DNA of 64,000 nucleotides from Streptomyces thermolilacinus SPC6 (GCF_000478605.2 NZ_ASHX02000001.1:2085895-2149894), one strand, 5' to 3'; counted from the first letter of the stretch, positions 51,655 through 60,850 are shown. Made by a program: numbers and translations. Notes: generated from the letters alone by a model not told the origin.

Positions 51655-52695
51655 GTGTCCGAGTCCGCCGCTCCTGCCTCCCGTCCCCGCCGCGGCCGCC
51701 GTGTCCGGGTCGCGGCCTCGTTCGCCGTCCTGCTGACCGTCGCCGGTTATGTGGCGATGCGGTACGAGTCGAGCGGCGGCGGAACCCCGGCCTGCGTGGT
51801 CGGCAGCGGAAGCCACACGTACACGCTCTCCCCCGAGCAGGCCGCGAACGCCGCGACGATCTCCGCCGTGGGCACCACGCGCAAGATGCCCGAACGGGCG
51901 GTGACGATCGCGCTGGCGACCGCGCTCCAGGAGTCGGCGCTGCGCAACATCGACTACGGCGACCGGGACTCGCTGGGCCTGTTCCAGCAGCGGCCCTCGC
52001 AGGGCTGGGGGACGCCGCAGCAGATCATGGACCCGGTGTACTCGGCGGGCATCTTCTACGACCGGCTGGCGGAGGTGCCCGGGTACTCGCGGCTGCCGCT
52101 GACGGTGGCCGCGCAGCGGGTGCAGCGCAGCGGTTTCCCGCAGGCGTACGCCAAGCACGAGCCGGACGCGGCGCTGCTGGCGGCGGCGCTGACCGGCCGT
52201 TCGGCGGCGTCGCTGACGTGCGCGCCGATCCGCGGGGCGAAGCCCGGCGACCCGGAGCGGGTGCGGGGCGAGCTGGTGCGGGCCTTCGGCGCGGGCGTGC
52301 TGGGCGGGGCGCCGACGGGCGCCGGGGCGGAGGACGGGTCCGGAGGCGGGCCCGATGACGGCAAGGGCGGCGGGGAGCCGGGCGGCGGTACGGCGGCCTC
52401 CGGCGGTACGGCGTCCGGGCGGCCCGGGGACGGGGGTGACGCCCGTACGGTGGCGCTGCCCGTGCCCCCGCAGGCGGAGTCCTCAGGGCCGGAGGGCGGC
52501 GCTGCGGGCGACGGGTCGCGGCGCGGCTGGGAGCTGGCGCAGTGGGCGGTGGCCCAGGCGCAGGCGCTGGGCGTCGCCGAGGTCTCGTACGCGGGCCGGG
52601 TGTGGAGCGCCCGCGAGGCCGACGAGGGGTGGCGCGCGGCCGGGCCGGACGCGAAGGCGGACACGACCGAGGTCGTCATACGCGTCGCCGGGTGA
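51655..52695 (+). CDS. Membrane-anchored protein with lysozyme-like domain
   Basis: A 346-residue protein often annotated heavy metal transporter, which the sequence does not support. After one N-terminal TM (VRVAASFAVLLTVAGYVAM) the domain MPERAVTIALATALQESALR, NIDYGDRDSLGLFQQRPSQG, then PVYSAGIFYDRLAEVPGY resembles goose-type-lysozyme/transglycosylase-like folds; the Glu in QESAL is a candidate catalytic acid. A Gly/Ala/Ser-rich linker (~230-290) and a C-terminal module (WELAQWAVAQAQALGVAEVS) follow. GTG 51655 is leaderless (TACGGT 7 nt upstream). Cell-wall function is inferred. Confidence 0.75.
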   Translation: MSESAAPASRPRRGRRVRVAASFAVLLTVAGYVAMRYESSGGGTPACVVGSGSHTYTLSPEQAANAATISAVGTTRKMPERAVTIALATALQESALRNIDYGDRDSLGLFQQRPSQGWGTPQQIMDPVYSAGIFYDRLAEVPGYSRLPLTVAAQRVQRSGFPQAYAKHEPDAALLAAALTGRSAASLTCAPIRGAKPGDPERVRGELVRAFGAGVLGGAPTGAGAEDGSGGGPDDGKGGGEPGGGTAASGGTASGRPGDGGDARTVALPVPPQAESSGPEGGAAGDGSRRGWELAQWAVAQAQALGVAEVSYAGRVWSAREADEGWRAAGPDAKADTTEVVIRVAG

Positions 52696-53121
52696 AGCGG
52701 CGTTCGCGGTAGGCCACACGCGTTTGATGGGCCGCGTGCGCGGAGGACCGGAAGCGACGCCGCATAGTAGTCGTTTCTTGCCGCTGAGTAATCCCGGCGC
52801 ATGCGCACGGTGTTCGCTCAGTCGTCCGGCGATTCACTCGCCCGAGCCACTTCGCCGCCGCCGCACCCCCGTTCCGCCAGGGGCTTCGGCCGTTCCCGGC
52901 CGGGCGCGCGTTTCCCTGGTGGGGACTGCGGAGGGACGATTCTGCGCACCCTCGCGCCGCTCTTTGTTTGCCCGGTTTTGGGCAGTGCGGATCATTCGGC
53001 GCATTGCCAACTCTTTACCCGGCGCCACCGCAACCTCCCCCGGCCTCCCAGCGGTTGTCACAGCGTCCGATCGTCGGACAGGCATCACAGCCACACGACA
53101 CTTCCCCGTCGAAGGAGCATC
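52696..53121 (+). promoter_or_regulatory. Long 5' region of the small secreted-protein gene
   Basis: A 426-bp lower-GC region without a gene-like frame. It holds dyad TGCCC/GGGCA (52969-52984) around GGTTTT, a palindrome GTCCGATCGTCGGAC (53065-53079) and the SD GAAGGAG. The dyad 43 bp before the start is a candidate operator. Confidence 0.5.
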
Positions 53122-53535
53122 ATGTCCCTCCCCCTGACCCGCCGGATCGCCAGTGCCGCGCTGCTCACCGCAGCGGGAGCGGCCTCCGTGGTCGGTGCGG
53201 CCGGCTCCGCGAGCGCCGTGGACCTCCCCCAGACCAGCGACCTCGCCGGGGGCGTCACCGCCCTCGACACCGCGCAGGTCACGGACACGGTCGGCGCCGC
53301 ATCGGAGAACGCCACGGGCCTCGCGGGCGGTGCGGGCGGCGAGACCGTCGAGAAGGCCGTACCGGTCGCGGGTGACACCCTCGGCCGCGCGGCCGACCAG
53401 GCCACGCCGACCGCCAAGAAGGCCGTCGGCGAGGTCGCGCGCGGCGCGGGCCACGCCGTCGGCGACACCGCCAAGAAGGGCCTGCCCGGCGACGGCCTCC
53501 TCGGCGGCCTGCCGGTCTCCACGCCGCTCGGCTGA
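53122..53535 (+). CDS. Small secreted Ala/Gly/Val-rich protein
   Basis: A 137-residue secreted protein with a Sec signal peptide (ASAALLTAAGAASVVGAAGS, cleavage near SASA-V). The mature part is helical, with Ala/Gly/Thr/Val repeats such as AVPVAGDTLGRAADQATP and KKAVGEVARGAGHAV, and no Cys. Related Streptomyces proteins are annotated ATP-binding, without visible nucleotide motifs. SD GAAGGAG; a very strong terminator follows. Role unknown. Confidence 0.85.
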   Translation: MSLPLTRRIASAALLTAAGAASVVGAAGSASAVDLPQTSDLAGGVTALDTAQVTDTVGAASENATGLAGGAGGETVEKAVPVAGDTLGRAADQATPTAKKAVGEVARGAGHAVGDTAKKGLPGDGLLGGLPVSTPLG

Positions 53536-53555
53536 CCCCCGCCCCCTCCGGCTGC

Positions 53556-53596
53556 GGGAAGGGCCCGGGTCGCGTCACGCGACCCGGGCCCTTCCC
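53556..53596. terminator. Perfect 19-bp bidirectional terminator
   Basis: GGGAAGGGCCCGGGTCGCG (53556-53574) pairs exactly with 53578-53596, 3-nt loop, between convergent genes at 53535 and 53647. Confidence 0.9.
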
Positions 53597-53646
53597 CTGT
53601 TCCGTACGCCCCGCACACCGCGCTTCTGCCCGGTCGTGCCGGGCCG

Positions 53647-54750
53647 TCAGGCGAGGCGCTTGACCGCCGCGGCGACCCGCTCGTCCGTCGCGGTGAACGC
53701 GACCCGTACGAACCGCTCCCCCGCCGTCCCGTAGAAGTCGCCCGGCGCGACCAGGACGCCCAGGTCGGCCAGGTACCCGACCGTGTCCCAGCAGGGCTCG
53801 TCGCGGGTGGCCCACAGGTAGAGGCTCGCCTCGCTGTGCTCGATGCGGAAGCCGTGCGCGACCAGCGCCGTCCGCAGCGCGGCCCGCCGCTCCGCGTACC
53901 GCTCCCGCTGCTCGCGCACATGGGCGTCGTCGCCCAGCGCGGCGACCGTCGCCGCCTGCACCGGGGCGGGCGTCATCATGCCGCCGTGCTTGCGGATCCG
54001 GAGCAGCTCGCCCAGCACGGACGCGTCGCCCGCGACGAACGCGGCCCGGTAACCGGCCAGGTTGGAGCGCTTGGACAGCGAGTGGACGGCGACGATCCCG
54101 TCGTACGAGCCGCCGCACACGTCCTCGTGGAGCACGGACACCGGGTCGGCCTCCCAGCCGAGCTCCAGGTAGCACTCGTCGCTGAGGACCAGCACGCCGT
54201 GCTCGCGCGCCCAGGCGACGATCCGGGTCAGCTCGTCCTTGCCGGTGACCCGGCCCGTCGGGTTGGACGGGGAGTTCAGCCACAGCAGCCGCAGCCCGGC
54301 CGGGTCCAGCTCCGTCGGGTCGTCGTACACGACCGGGGTGGCGCCGACGAGGCGGGCGCCGACCTCGTACGTCGGGTAGGCGAGGCGCGGGTAGGCCACC
54401 TTGTCGCCCGGGCCGAGGCCCAGCTGCGTCGGCAGCCAGGCGACCAGCTCCTTGGAGCCGACGACCGGCAGGACGTTCGGGTGGGCGATGCCCCGGGCGC
54501 CGAGGCGGCGCTCGCACCAGCCGGTGATCGCGTCCCGCAGGGCGGCCGTGCCCCACACCGTGGGGTAGCCGGGCGAGTCGGCCGCCTCGACCAGGGCCCG
54601 GCGGATCAGCTCCGGCACGGGGTCCACGGGGGTGCCGACCGACAGGTCGACGATCCCGTCCGGGTGGGCCGCGGCCGTCTTCTTGTACGGCTCCAGCTTG
54701 TCCCACGGGAAGACGGGAAGGCGGGAGGAGACTGCGGACACGATGCTCAC
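53647..54750 (-). CDS. dapC: Succinyldiaminopimelate transaminase DapC
   Basis: A 367-residue class I/II PLP aminotransferase. Motifs are LSVGTPVDPVP (substrate), LNSPSNPTGRV, LSDECYLELGW and the PLP-lysine in VHSLSKRSNLAGYRAAF. It converts the keto-acid precursor to N-succinyl-LL-DAP, feeding the dapE product. GTG 54750 has weak SD GAGAAA; the ORF extends to ATG 54813, but those residues lack support. Ferredoxin follows 105 bp upstream on the same strand, as in Rv1178-Rv1177. Confidence 0.92.
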   Translation of the reverse strand: MSIVSAVSSRLPVFPWDKLEPYKKTAAAHPDGIVDLSVGTPVDPVPELIRRALVEAADSPGYPTVWGTAALRDAITGWCERRLGARGIAHPNVLPVVGSKELVAWLPTQLGLGPGDKVAYPRLAYPTYEVGARLVGATPVVYDDPTELDPAGLRLLWLNSPSNPTGRVTGKDELTRIVAWAREHGVLVLSDECYLELGWEADPVSVLHEDVCGGSYDGIVAVHSLSKRSNLAGYRAAFVAGDASVLGELLRIRKHGGMMTPAPVQAATVAALGDDAHVREQRERYAERRAALRTALVAHGFRIEHSEASLYLWATRDEPCWDTVGYLADLGVLVAPGDFYGTAGERFVRVAFTATDERVAAAVKRLA

Positions 54751-54855
54751 TTTCTCGTGGGTGCGGCGCCTCGCGGACGGCCCGCCGCGGGCACGAACGC
54801 CGCGGTCCCGCACGGCGGGAGAGCCGTGCGGGACCGACGACGAGAGGTCAAGCGA

Positions 54856-55176
54856 TCAGCCGTTCTGCGGCGGCAGGGCGGCGATGAAGGGGTGGTCGCG
54901 CTCGATCAGGCCGAGCTTGGAGGCACCACCGGGCGAGCCGAGCTCGTCGAAGAACTCGACGTTCGCCTTGTAGTAGTCCTTCCACTCCTCCGGGGTGTCG
55001 TCCTCGTAGAAGATCGCCTCGACCGGGCAGACCGGTTCACAGGCCCCGCAGTCGACGCATTCGTCCGGGTGGATGTACAAGGACCGCTGGCCCTCGTAGA
55101 TGCAGTCGACGGGGCACTCCTCGATGCACGCCTTGTCCTTCACGTCGACACAAGGCTGCGCGATGACGTAGGTCAC
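54856..55176 (-). CDS. fdxA: 7Fe (3Fe-4S plus 4Fe-4S) ferredoxin
   Basis: A 106-residue ferredoxin. By analogy to Azotobacter FdI, C9, C17 and C50 bind the [3Fe-4S] cluster and C21, C40, C43 and C46 the [4Fe-4S] cluster; C25 is the extra cysteine. Motifs are CIEECPVDCIYEG and CVDCGACEPVCPVEAIFYED. It supplies electrons, perhaps to P450s or reductases. GTG 55176 has SD GGAGG. It is divergent from the GNAT gene. Confidence 0.95.
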   Translation of the reverse strand: MTYVIAQPCVDVKDKACIEECPVDCIYEGQRSLYIHPDECVDCGACEPVCPVEAIFYEDDTPEEWKDYYKANVEFFDELGSPGGASKLGLIERDHPFIAALPPQNG

Positions 55177-55240
55177 GCTGTCGTTCCTCCTTGGTAGGGC
55201 TGGCTCTGCGCGGGAGCGCGGCGTCGTCGATGCCCGCACC

Positions 55241-55246
55241 TAGTAT
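55241..55246 (+). promoter_or_regulatory. -10-like hexamer of the GNAT gene
   Basis: TAGTAT is the best -10 match between ferredoxin and GNAT genes, giving a leader of ~38 nt before GTG 55291. Confidence 0.45.
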
Positions 55247-55290
55247 CTCCGTTCTTGGAGACGAACCGAACAGGAGGGGCGGACAGAGCT

Positions 55291-56286
55291 GTGGAGTTCA
55301 CTGCGGGCGGACGCCTTGAAGTCCAGATCACACCCTCTGACGTGGGCAAACGGGTGTCTGTCCGCCGCCTGGGCGAGCCGGGCTCCCAGACGGAGACATT
55401 CACGGACACCGTCGGGGTTCTCACATCGTGGACAGAAGGTGTGCTGCTGATCACACGAAGGACCGGCGAGAGTGTCCGGATCGCGGAGTCGTCGCTGGTC
55501 GCGGGCAAGGTCGTCCCGGCCGCCCCGGCCCGCAGGCGCGGCCCCGCGGCGGGCTTCGAGGAGCTGGCCCGGGTCCAGGCGCGGGCCTGGCAGCCGGTGG
55601 AGAGCGAACCACTCGGACAGTGGACGCTGCGCGCCGCGCACGGGTTCACCCGCCGGGCCAACTCCGTCCTGCCGCTCGGCGACCCGGGCATGCCCCTCGA
55701 CGACGCCCTCGCGCGCGTGCGCGACTGGTACGGGGAGCGCGGCCTGCCCCCGTACGTGCAGGCCGCGACCGGCGCGGAGGGCACCCAGGAGGCGCTGTGC
55801 GCGGCGCTCCAGGAGCGCGGCTGGCGGCGCGAGGTGTCGGCGGAGGTACGGACCGGGGGCCTCGCGCCCGTCGCCGACCTGGCCGCCGACACGGCCCGGG
55901 TGACGCTGTCCCGCACCCCGGACGCGGCGTGGCTGCGCCGGTACCAGCGCGTGGGCGAGCCGGGCCCGCACGTGGTGCGGGTGCTGTCCGCCGGGCCCTC
56001 GGTGTGGTTCGCGTCGATGGCGGGCGAGGGCGGGGTGCCGGTGGCGATCGGCCGGTGCGTGGTGGACGCGCGGTGGGCGGGGTTCATGGCGGTGGAGGTG
56101 GACCCGGCGCACCGGCGGCGGGGGCTCGCCCGGGCGGTGATGGCCGCGCTGGCCCGCCGCGCGCTGGAGGAGGGCGCGTCGGCGGCGTGGCTCCAGGTGG
56201 AGGCGGACAACGACGCGGCCCGCGCCCTGTACGACGGGCTCGGCTTCGCGGTGCACCACCACTACCACCACTTCCGCGTCTCCTGA
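55291..56286 (+). CDS. GNAT acetyltransferase with N-terminal SH3-like domain (Rv0428c type)
   Basis: A 331-residue protein. Residues ~1-65 are an SH3-like barrel (VQITPSDVGKRVSVRRLGEP); the C-terminal GNAT domain carries VAIGRCVV, MAVEVDPAHRRRGLARAV (acetyl-CoA loop) and WLQVEADNDAARALYDGLGF. The His-rich end is VHHHYHHFRVS. GTG 55291 was preferred over TTG 55255 because the upstream segment overlaps the -10/TSS region. Substrate unknown. Confidence 0.86.
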   Translation: MEFTAGGRLEVQITPSDVGKRVSVRRLGEPGSQTETFTDTVGVLTSWTEGVLLITRRTGESVRIAESSLVAGKVVPAAPARRRGPAAGFEELARVQARAWQPVESEPLGQWTLRAAHGFTRRANSVLPLGDPGMPLDDALARVRDWYGERGLPPYVQAATGAEGTQEALCAALQERGWRREVSAEVRTGGLAPVADLAADTARVTLSRTPDAAWLRRYQRVGEPGPHVVRVLSAGPSVWFASMAGEGGVPVAIGRCVVDARWAGFMAVEVDPAHRRRGLARAVMAALARRALEEGASAAWLQVEADNDAARALYDGLGFAVHHHYHHFRVS

Positions 56287-56302
56287 GGGGTACGTGAGGC
56301 GT

Positions 56303-57139
56303 ATGCACGAGCACACCGAGCCCGGCCGGTGGCGGACCCGGTTCGCCGAGGCGGCCCGCGAGGAGCGGCCCGGCCTGGCGGAGCTGTGCCTGCTGATCGG
56401 CGCCGAGGCGGAGCCCGGGCTCGGCGAGGCGGGGATGGACGCCGCGGAGATCGAGCTGGACCGGCTGGCCGGACTGCTGCCGTACGGGCCGAAGACCCCG
56501 CACGGCTGGGCGGCGGCACTGGCGTCGCTGCTCGGCGGGCGGTACGACTTCCACGGGACGCCCGGCGACTACCGGCGCCTGGAGTCGTCGCTGCTCCACC
56601 AGGTGCTGCGGCGCCGCCGGGGGCTGCCGATCCTGCTGTCCGTCGTGTGGATGGAGGTGGCGCGGCGGGCGGGGGCGCCGGTGTACGGGGTGGCGCTGCC
56701 GGGGCACTTCGTCGTCGGGTTCGGGGACCCGGGCGAGCGGGTGCTGGCGGACCCGTTCGCCGGGGGCCGGCCGATGACGGAGGCCGACACGGAGCTGCTG
56801 GTGGCGGGCGCCACCGGGGAGCCGCTGCGGCCGTCGATGCTGCTGCCCGCCGACCCGCTGGACATGGTGCTGCGCATCCTCAACAACATCCGCGCCTGGG
56901 CGGCCGGGCGGCCCGAGCGCTCCGACGTGGCGCTGTGGGCGGTGGAGCTGGCGCTGCTGCTGCCGTCGCACCCGGCGCGGCTGCGGTACGAGCGGGCGCA
57001 GCTCCTCGTCGAGCGCGGGGACTTCACGGCCGGTGCGGCGGAGATGGAGGCGTACGCGGACGTGGTCGCCGCGGTGGAGCCGACGACCGCCGCGACCCTC
57101 CGCGCCCAGGCCCGCGCGGCCCGGGCCCGGCTCAACTGA
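56303..57139 (+). CDS. SirB1/transglutaminase-like family protein
   Basis: A 278-residue cytosolic protein. The SirB1/Transglut_core2 segment contains RRRRGLPILLSVVWMEVARR and AGAPVYGVALPGHFVVGFGD. The transglutaminase Cys is replaced by Ser (LLSVVWMEV), as often in this family, and His in GHFVVG is retained. A TPR-like helical C-terminus follows. It starts 17 bp after the GNAT stop, so the pair is an operon; GTG 56294 is an alternative start. Function unknown. Confidence 0.83.
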   Translation: MHEHTEPGRWRTRFAEAAREERPGLAELCLLIGAEAEPGLGEAGMDAAEIELDRLAGLLPYGPKTPHGWAAALASLLGGRYDFHGTPGDYRRLESSLLHQVLRRRRGLPILLSVVWMEVARRAGAPVYGVALPGHFVVGFGDPGERVLADPFAGGRPMTEADTELLVAGATGEPLRPSMLLPADPLDMVLRILNNIRAWAAGRPERSDVALWAVELALLLPSHPARLRYERAQLLVERGDFTAGAAEMEAYADVVAAVEPTTAATLRAQARAARARLN

Positions 57140-57240
57140 CGGCGCCCGCACGGCGGGTGGGGCACGGGTCGGCGTGGCGGCCGCGGGGCCGTGCACCGGG
57201 GCTCGCTGCCCGATGACCGGTCCTGGGCCGGGATACGGAC

Positions 57241-57274
57241 AGGGCCGCCCCCGCCGAGCGGCGGGAACGGCCCT
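57241..57274. terminator. Bidirectional hairpin with internal mismatch
   Basis: AGGGCCG (57241-57247)/CGGCCCT (57268-57274) with inner CCCGCCG/CGGCGGG, between convergent genes at 57139 and 57308. Confidence 0.65.
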
Positions 57275-57307
57275 TCCGGTGTCCGTACGAGTCCTGGCCT
57301 GCGGGCC

Positions 57308-59449
57308 TCAGCCCCGCGGGTCCAGTTCGATGGTGACGGTGCGCTCGGCCTCGGTCCTGCCGACGAGGGCCTTGTGCATGGCGGCGGCCACGTCGTCGGC
57401 GGACAGCTGGTGCTTCTTGCCGTCCCCCTTGGTGATCATGATGCCGTCGAAGGTGCCGTCGAGGAGGCGGTCGATGGCCTCCTTGTCGTAGTACGGCTCC
57501 AGGCGCTTGCCGACCGCCTTCATCGACAGGATCTGCGGCAGCGACCGCTGCGGGCCGAACTGGATCTGCTTGCCGCCCGCCTTGATGGTGATCAGGCCCG
57601 ACATCGCGGGCTCGGCGAACTCCTTCATGGCCCGGTCGATCTCGGCCTGCTCGATCATCGGCTCACGGGTGGCGACGGGCAGCTCCACGACGTTCGCCCG
57701 GCCGGTCTCGACCTGGGCGCGGTACGCGTCCCGCACGAACAGCATCGAGCGCCGCACGTCCAGCACGGTGCCCGCCTTGCCCGGTACGGGGACCGCCTTC
57801 CCCGGCTCGAACTTCACCGTGCCCTCGGTGACCGCGCCGGAACCGCCGCCGAGACCGGACAGGGCGACGCCCAGCTTCTCCTCGTCCACCGGGATCACCG
57901 GCTGGGCGACCCGCTCGGCGCCGAACAGGGAGCCGATCACGGTGACGGGGTTGTAGTCGCTGCCCGCGGCGGCGCGCACGGTCGCCTGGCTGTCCAGGGA
58001 CAGGCCGGCCTTGTCGGGCGCGAGGGTGCGGTTCTGCCCGCCGACCTCCAGCTGGAGCGGCCGCGCGGCACGGGCGCCGAGCGCGGCGTCCAGCTTCTGG
58101 ACGGCCTCCTCCTTGGTGGAGCCGCCGATGTCCACGCCGAGGACGGTGGTGCCCTTGGGGACGTCTGCCTGGTTGAGGAGCAGTCCCGCGCCGTAGGCGA
58201 CGCTGGCGGCGGCGACCACGGCGACGGCGAGGAGGACCAGCTTGGAGCGGCCCTTCTTCGCGGGCGCGGGCGCGGCGCGGGTGGCCGGCGGCGGGGTGGG
58301 CGCGGGTGCCTCGGGGGCGGGCTCGTCCAGGACCGGCGGGTACGCATCGAACGGCTCGTCGTACGCGTCGGGGTGCCCGGCGGCGCGGGCCGGGCCGGAC
58401 ATCGGGAACGGCGACGGGGCGTCCGTCTCACGGTCGTCCCGAGGGACGACGGGGATGCCGCTGGTCAGCGTTTCGCCCGACACCTGGCCCGGCGGGGGGC
58501 CCTGGCGCGGCCCGGGACCGGGGTGCGGCTTCTGCGGCGTGAGGATCGCGGTGTCGTCGGACATCCCGCCACCCGGGGCCTGCGCCTGGGTCTGGGCCTG
58601 CGGCGCCTGGGGGCGCGTGGCGGAGCCCGAGGTGGCGTGGAGCGCGGCGGTCCCGAAGGCCGGTCCCGTGGTACGGCCGGTGGGGCCGGTGGGGCGCGAC
58701 AGATCGGCGAGGCCGGAGAGGGCGGACGTGCCGGGGGAGGAGCCGCCGGGCGCGTCGGAGAAGTACGGCAGGCCGGGGGCGCCGACGCCGTCCTGGGCCT
58801 GGGCCCCCGGTGCGGCCTGCGGGCCGCCCTGGGCGCCGTCCTGCGGCGGGGCGGCGGCCGTCGCCGCGTACCCGGCGCCGTTGGTGCCCGTGTCCAGGCC
58901 CGTGCCCGTACCGGCACCCGGGCCGGTCCCGGCACCCGGGCCGGTCCCGGCACCCGGGCCGGTCCCGGCACCCGGGCCGGTCGCGGCACCCGGGCCGGTC
59001 GCGGCGCCGGGGCCCGCGCCGGGCGCGGCCGGGGCGTCGGCGGAGGCGCCGGCGGGCGAGGCGGCGGGCGCCTTGCGCGGGGCGAACCAGTCGCTGGTGG
59101 GCTTGTCCCGCACGGCGGCAGGCTGCGGTTCGTCCACGTCCGGGCGGGGCGTCCGCGCCGTCCGCTCGGCGGGGCTCTCCTGCTCGGGCTCGTCGGCGGG
59201 CGCGTCCTGACCTCCGCCGCTCACCGGCTTGCGCACGACGACCGGCGGGATGGGCCGCGAACCCGGAATGTTGATCCGGATGCGCGTGGTCAGGGTCGTT
59301 TCGGTCTTCTTCTCCTCCGGCTGCGCGGGCGCGCCGGCCCCGGAGGCGTCCTGGTACTGGGGCGACCCGTACGGCGGGGTGCCCGACGGGTACGCGGCTC
59401 CGCCACGCCCCTGGGGCCCGGAGGACGAAGTGTCAGTTTCACGACTCAA
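57308..59449 (-). CDS. Membrane protein with peptidoglycan-binding (PG_binding_4) domains
   Basis: A 713-residue type II membrane protein. The ~390-residue N-terminal part is Pro/Gly/Gln-rich and includes the GTGPGA repeats. A TM (SKLVLLAVAVVAAASVAYGA) precedes two PG_binding_4-like units (GTTVLGVDIGGSTKEEAVQK; ITIKAGGKQIQFGPQRSLPQ). No L,D-transpeptidase YkuD or VanW domain is present, although PG_binding_4 usually accompanies them. TTG 59449 has SD GGGAGAT; no ATG start occurs nearby. Probably binds or organises cell-wall peptides. Confidence 0.8.
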   Translation of the reverse strand: MSRETDTSSSGPQGRGGAAYPSGTPPYGSPQYQDASGAGAPAQPEEKKTETTLTTRIRINIPGSRPIPPVVVRKPVSGGGQDAPADEPEQESPAERTARTPRPDVDEPQPAAVRDKPTSDWFAPRKAPAASPAGASADAPAAPGAGPGAATGPGAATGPGAGTGPGAGTGPGAGTGPGAGTGTGLDTGTNGAGYAATAAAPPQDGAQGGPQAAPGAQAQDGVGAPGLPYFSDAPGGSSPGTSALSGLADLSRPTGPTGRTTGPAFGTAALHATSGSATRPQAPQAQTQAQAPGGGMSDDTAILTPQKPHPGPGPRQGPPPGQVSGETLTSGIPVVPRDDRETDAPSPFPMSGPARAAGHPDAYDEPFDAYPPVLDEPAPEAPAPTPPPATRAAPAPAKKGRSKLVLLAVAVVAAASVAYGAGLLLNQADVPKGTTVLGVDIGGSTKEEAVQKLDAALGARAARPLQLEVGGQNRTLAPDKAGLSLDSQATVRAAAGSDYNPVTVIGSLFGAERVAQPVIPVDEEKLGVALSGLGGGSGAVTEGTVKFEPGKAVPVPGKAGTVLDVRRSMLFVRDAYRAQVETGRANVVELPVATREPMIEQAEIDRAMKEFAEPAMSGLITIKAGGKQIQFGPQRSLPQILSMKAVGKRLEPYYDKEAIDRLLDGTFDGIMITKGDGKKHQLSADDVAAAMHKALVGRTEAERTVTIELDPRG
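58911..59000 (-). repeat. 18-bp minisatellite in coding sequence, five copies
   Basis: CCGGCACCCGGGCCGGTC is repeated exactly at 58911, 58929, 58947 and 58965, then once with a first-base change at 58983. On the coding strand it gives Gly-Pro-Gly-Ala-Gly-Thr repeats. Copy number probably varies between strains. Confidence 0.93.
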
Positions 59450-59576
59450 AGCAGGATCTCCCGGTTGGCTCCGCCGCCCGCTCTCACACCCACGGGCGCC
59501 CGGCGGCGCGCACCACCATACTGGCCACCGTCACGGCGCCACCCCCTGCCGGGGGAACATCACCGGGCAATGCCAC

Positions 59577-59963
59577 TCAAGTTCGGGCACGTCCCCCGTC
59601 AACTGGCCGCCGCGGGCCCCGCTGTTGCGGCAGGACGGACAGGGTGGCGCACATCACAGCCAGCGCCATCCCCCCGAGCACGAACACGAGATCGGCCATC
59701 CCGCCCCACAGGAGCTTGTCGCCCTCGCCGCGCCCGAAGCCGATCGCCACGACGGCGGCCAGCCAGCCCGCGCCGGACGACAGGACGCCCGCCTGGCCGC
59801 CGACGGCGCGCAGCCCTCCGTAGAAGAGGGCGGCCGTGGCCAGCAGCGCGAGCAGCAGCCCGGCGGGGAGCCACGCGGCCTGGAACAGCGCCCCGGCCAG
59901 CCCGACGAGCACGCCCAGCACGACGAGGACCGTGTGCGTGAGGACCTTCACCACGACGCTCAC
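59577..59963 (-). CDS. Small four-TM membrane protein (DUF6113-like)
   Basis: A 128-residue hydrophobic protein with about four TMs ([55 protein letters not shown]). GTG 59963 overlaps the mshB stop (GTGA), so it is co-translated with mshB. The order matches mycobacterial Rv1170-Rv1171. Function unknown; a link to mycothiol metabolism is only positional. Confidence 0.8.
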   Translation of the reverse strand: MSVVVKVLTHTVLVVLGVLVGLAGALFQAAWLPAGLLLALLATAALFYGGLRAVGGQAGVLSSGAGWLAAVVAIGFGRGEGDKLLWGGMADLVFVLGGMALAVMCATLSVLPQQRGPRRPVDGGRART

Positions 59964-60850
59964 GCGGTCACCCCCGCGAACAGGTCGGTCTCCCGCTCCC
60001 CCGCCGGAGCGCCCGACTCGCCACGCGCCAACTGGTAGTACTCGCGGTCGAAGAGGGGCTGCCCGAGGTCGTTGGAGAGGGCGAAGAACCGGCCCCGTAC
60101 GACGATCTGCGTGGCGTGCGCGCGCATGGCGGCGGCCTTGCGGTCGGCGTACGCGGTGCCGTCGATCTCGGCGGTGACCAGCTCGTCGTCCACCACGCCC
60201 GGTACGTCGCCGATGTCGGCGACGCCGGGGAAGGTGACGTCGGTGGCGGCGCGCAGGGCGGCGAAGCCCTCCTCGGCGACCGGGCGGGGCACCCGGTTCC
60301 AGTAGATCTTGGCGATCCTGTGGGGGGCGCCGAGGCCGGGCGCGTACGCCGGGTCGGCGGCCAGGTCGGCGGCGCGCATGGCGACGCGGTGGGCCTGGAT
60401 GTGGTCGGGGTGGCCGTATCCGCCGTCGGGGTCGTACGTCACCAGGACCTGCGGGCGGACCTCCCGGACGACCTCGACGAGATGCGCGGCGGCGGCGTCC
60501 ACGGGGGCGCTCCAGAAGGCGCCCTCGCGGTCGTTCTGCGGGACGCCCATCATTCCGGAGTCGCGGAAGCGGCCCGGGCCGCCGAGGAAGCGGTGGTCGG
60601 TGACCCCCAGCTCCCGCATGGCGGCGGCCAGTTCACCGACGCGGTGGGGTCCCAGCCGGTCCTCGCGGTCGGGCGCGAGATGGGCGAGGCCGGGCGGGAT
60701 GACCTCGCCCTCCTCGCCCCGTGTGCAGGTCACCAGGGTGACCAGGGCGCCCTCGGCCGCGTACCTGGCCATGGTGGCGCCGTTGTTGATCGACTCGTCG
60801 TCGGGGTGCGCGTGCACCAGGAGCAGACGACGGGCGGGGAGATCCGTCAT
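59960..60850 (-). CDS. mshB: GlcNAc-Ins deacetylase MshB (mycothiol biosynthesis)
   Basis: A 296-residue zinc deacetylase converting GlcNAc-Ins to GlcN-Ins, the third mycothiol step. The zinc motif AHPDDE occupies residues 14-19 and the third ligand is in [23 protein letters not shown] is a typical MshB segment. This gene argues for actinobacterial, thiol-buffered cytosol. It is followed by the co-translated DUF6113-like gene; the 66-bp upstream gap holds the stop of a tiny membrane protein. Confidence 0.95.
   Translation of the reverse strand: MTDLPARRLLLVHAHPDDESINNGATMARYAAEGALVTLVTCTRGEEGEVIPPGLAHLAPDREDRLGPHRVGELAAAMRELGVTDHRFLGGPGRFRDSGMMGVPQNDREGAFWSAPVDAAAAHLVEVVREVRPQVLVTYDPDGGYGHPDHIQAHRVAMRAADLAADPAYAPGLGAPHRIAKIYWNRVPRPVAEEGFAALRAATDVTFPGVADIGDVPGVVDDELVTAEIDGTAYADRKAAAMRAHATQIVVRGRFFALSNDLGQPLFDREYYQLARGESGAPAGERETDLFAGVTA

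Noticed and set aside
58911..59000. Minisatellite as a possible CRISPR or attachment site
   Set aside because: No spacers, all copies coding, no integrase or tRNA nearby.
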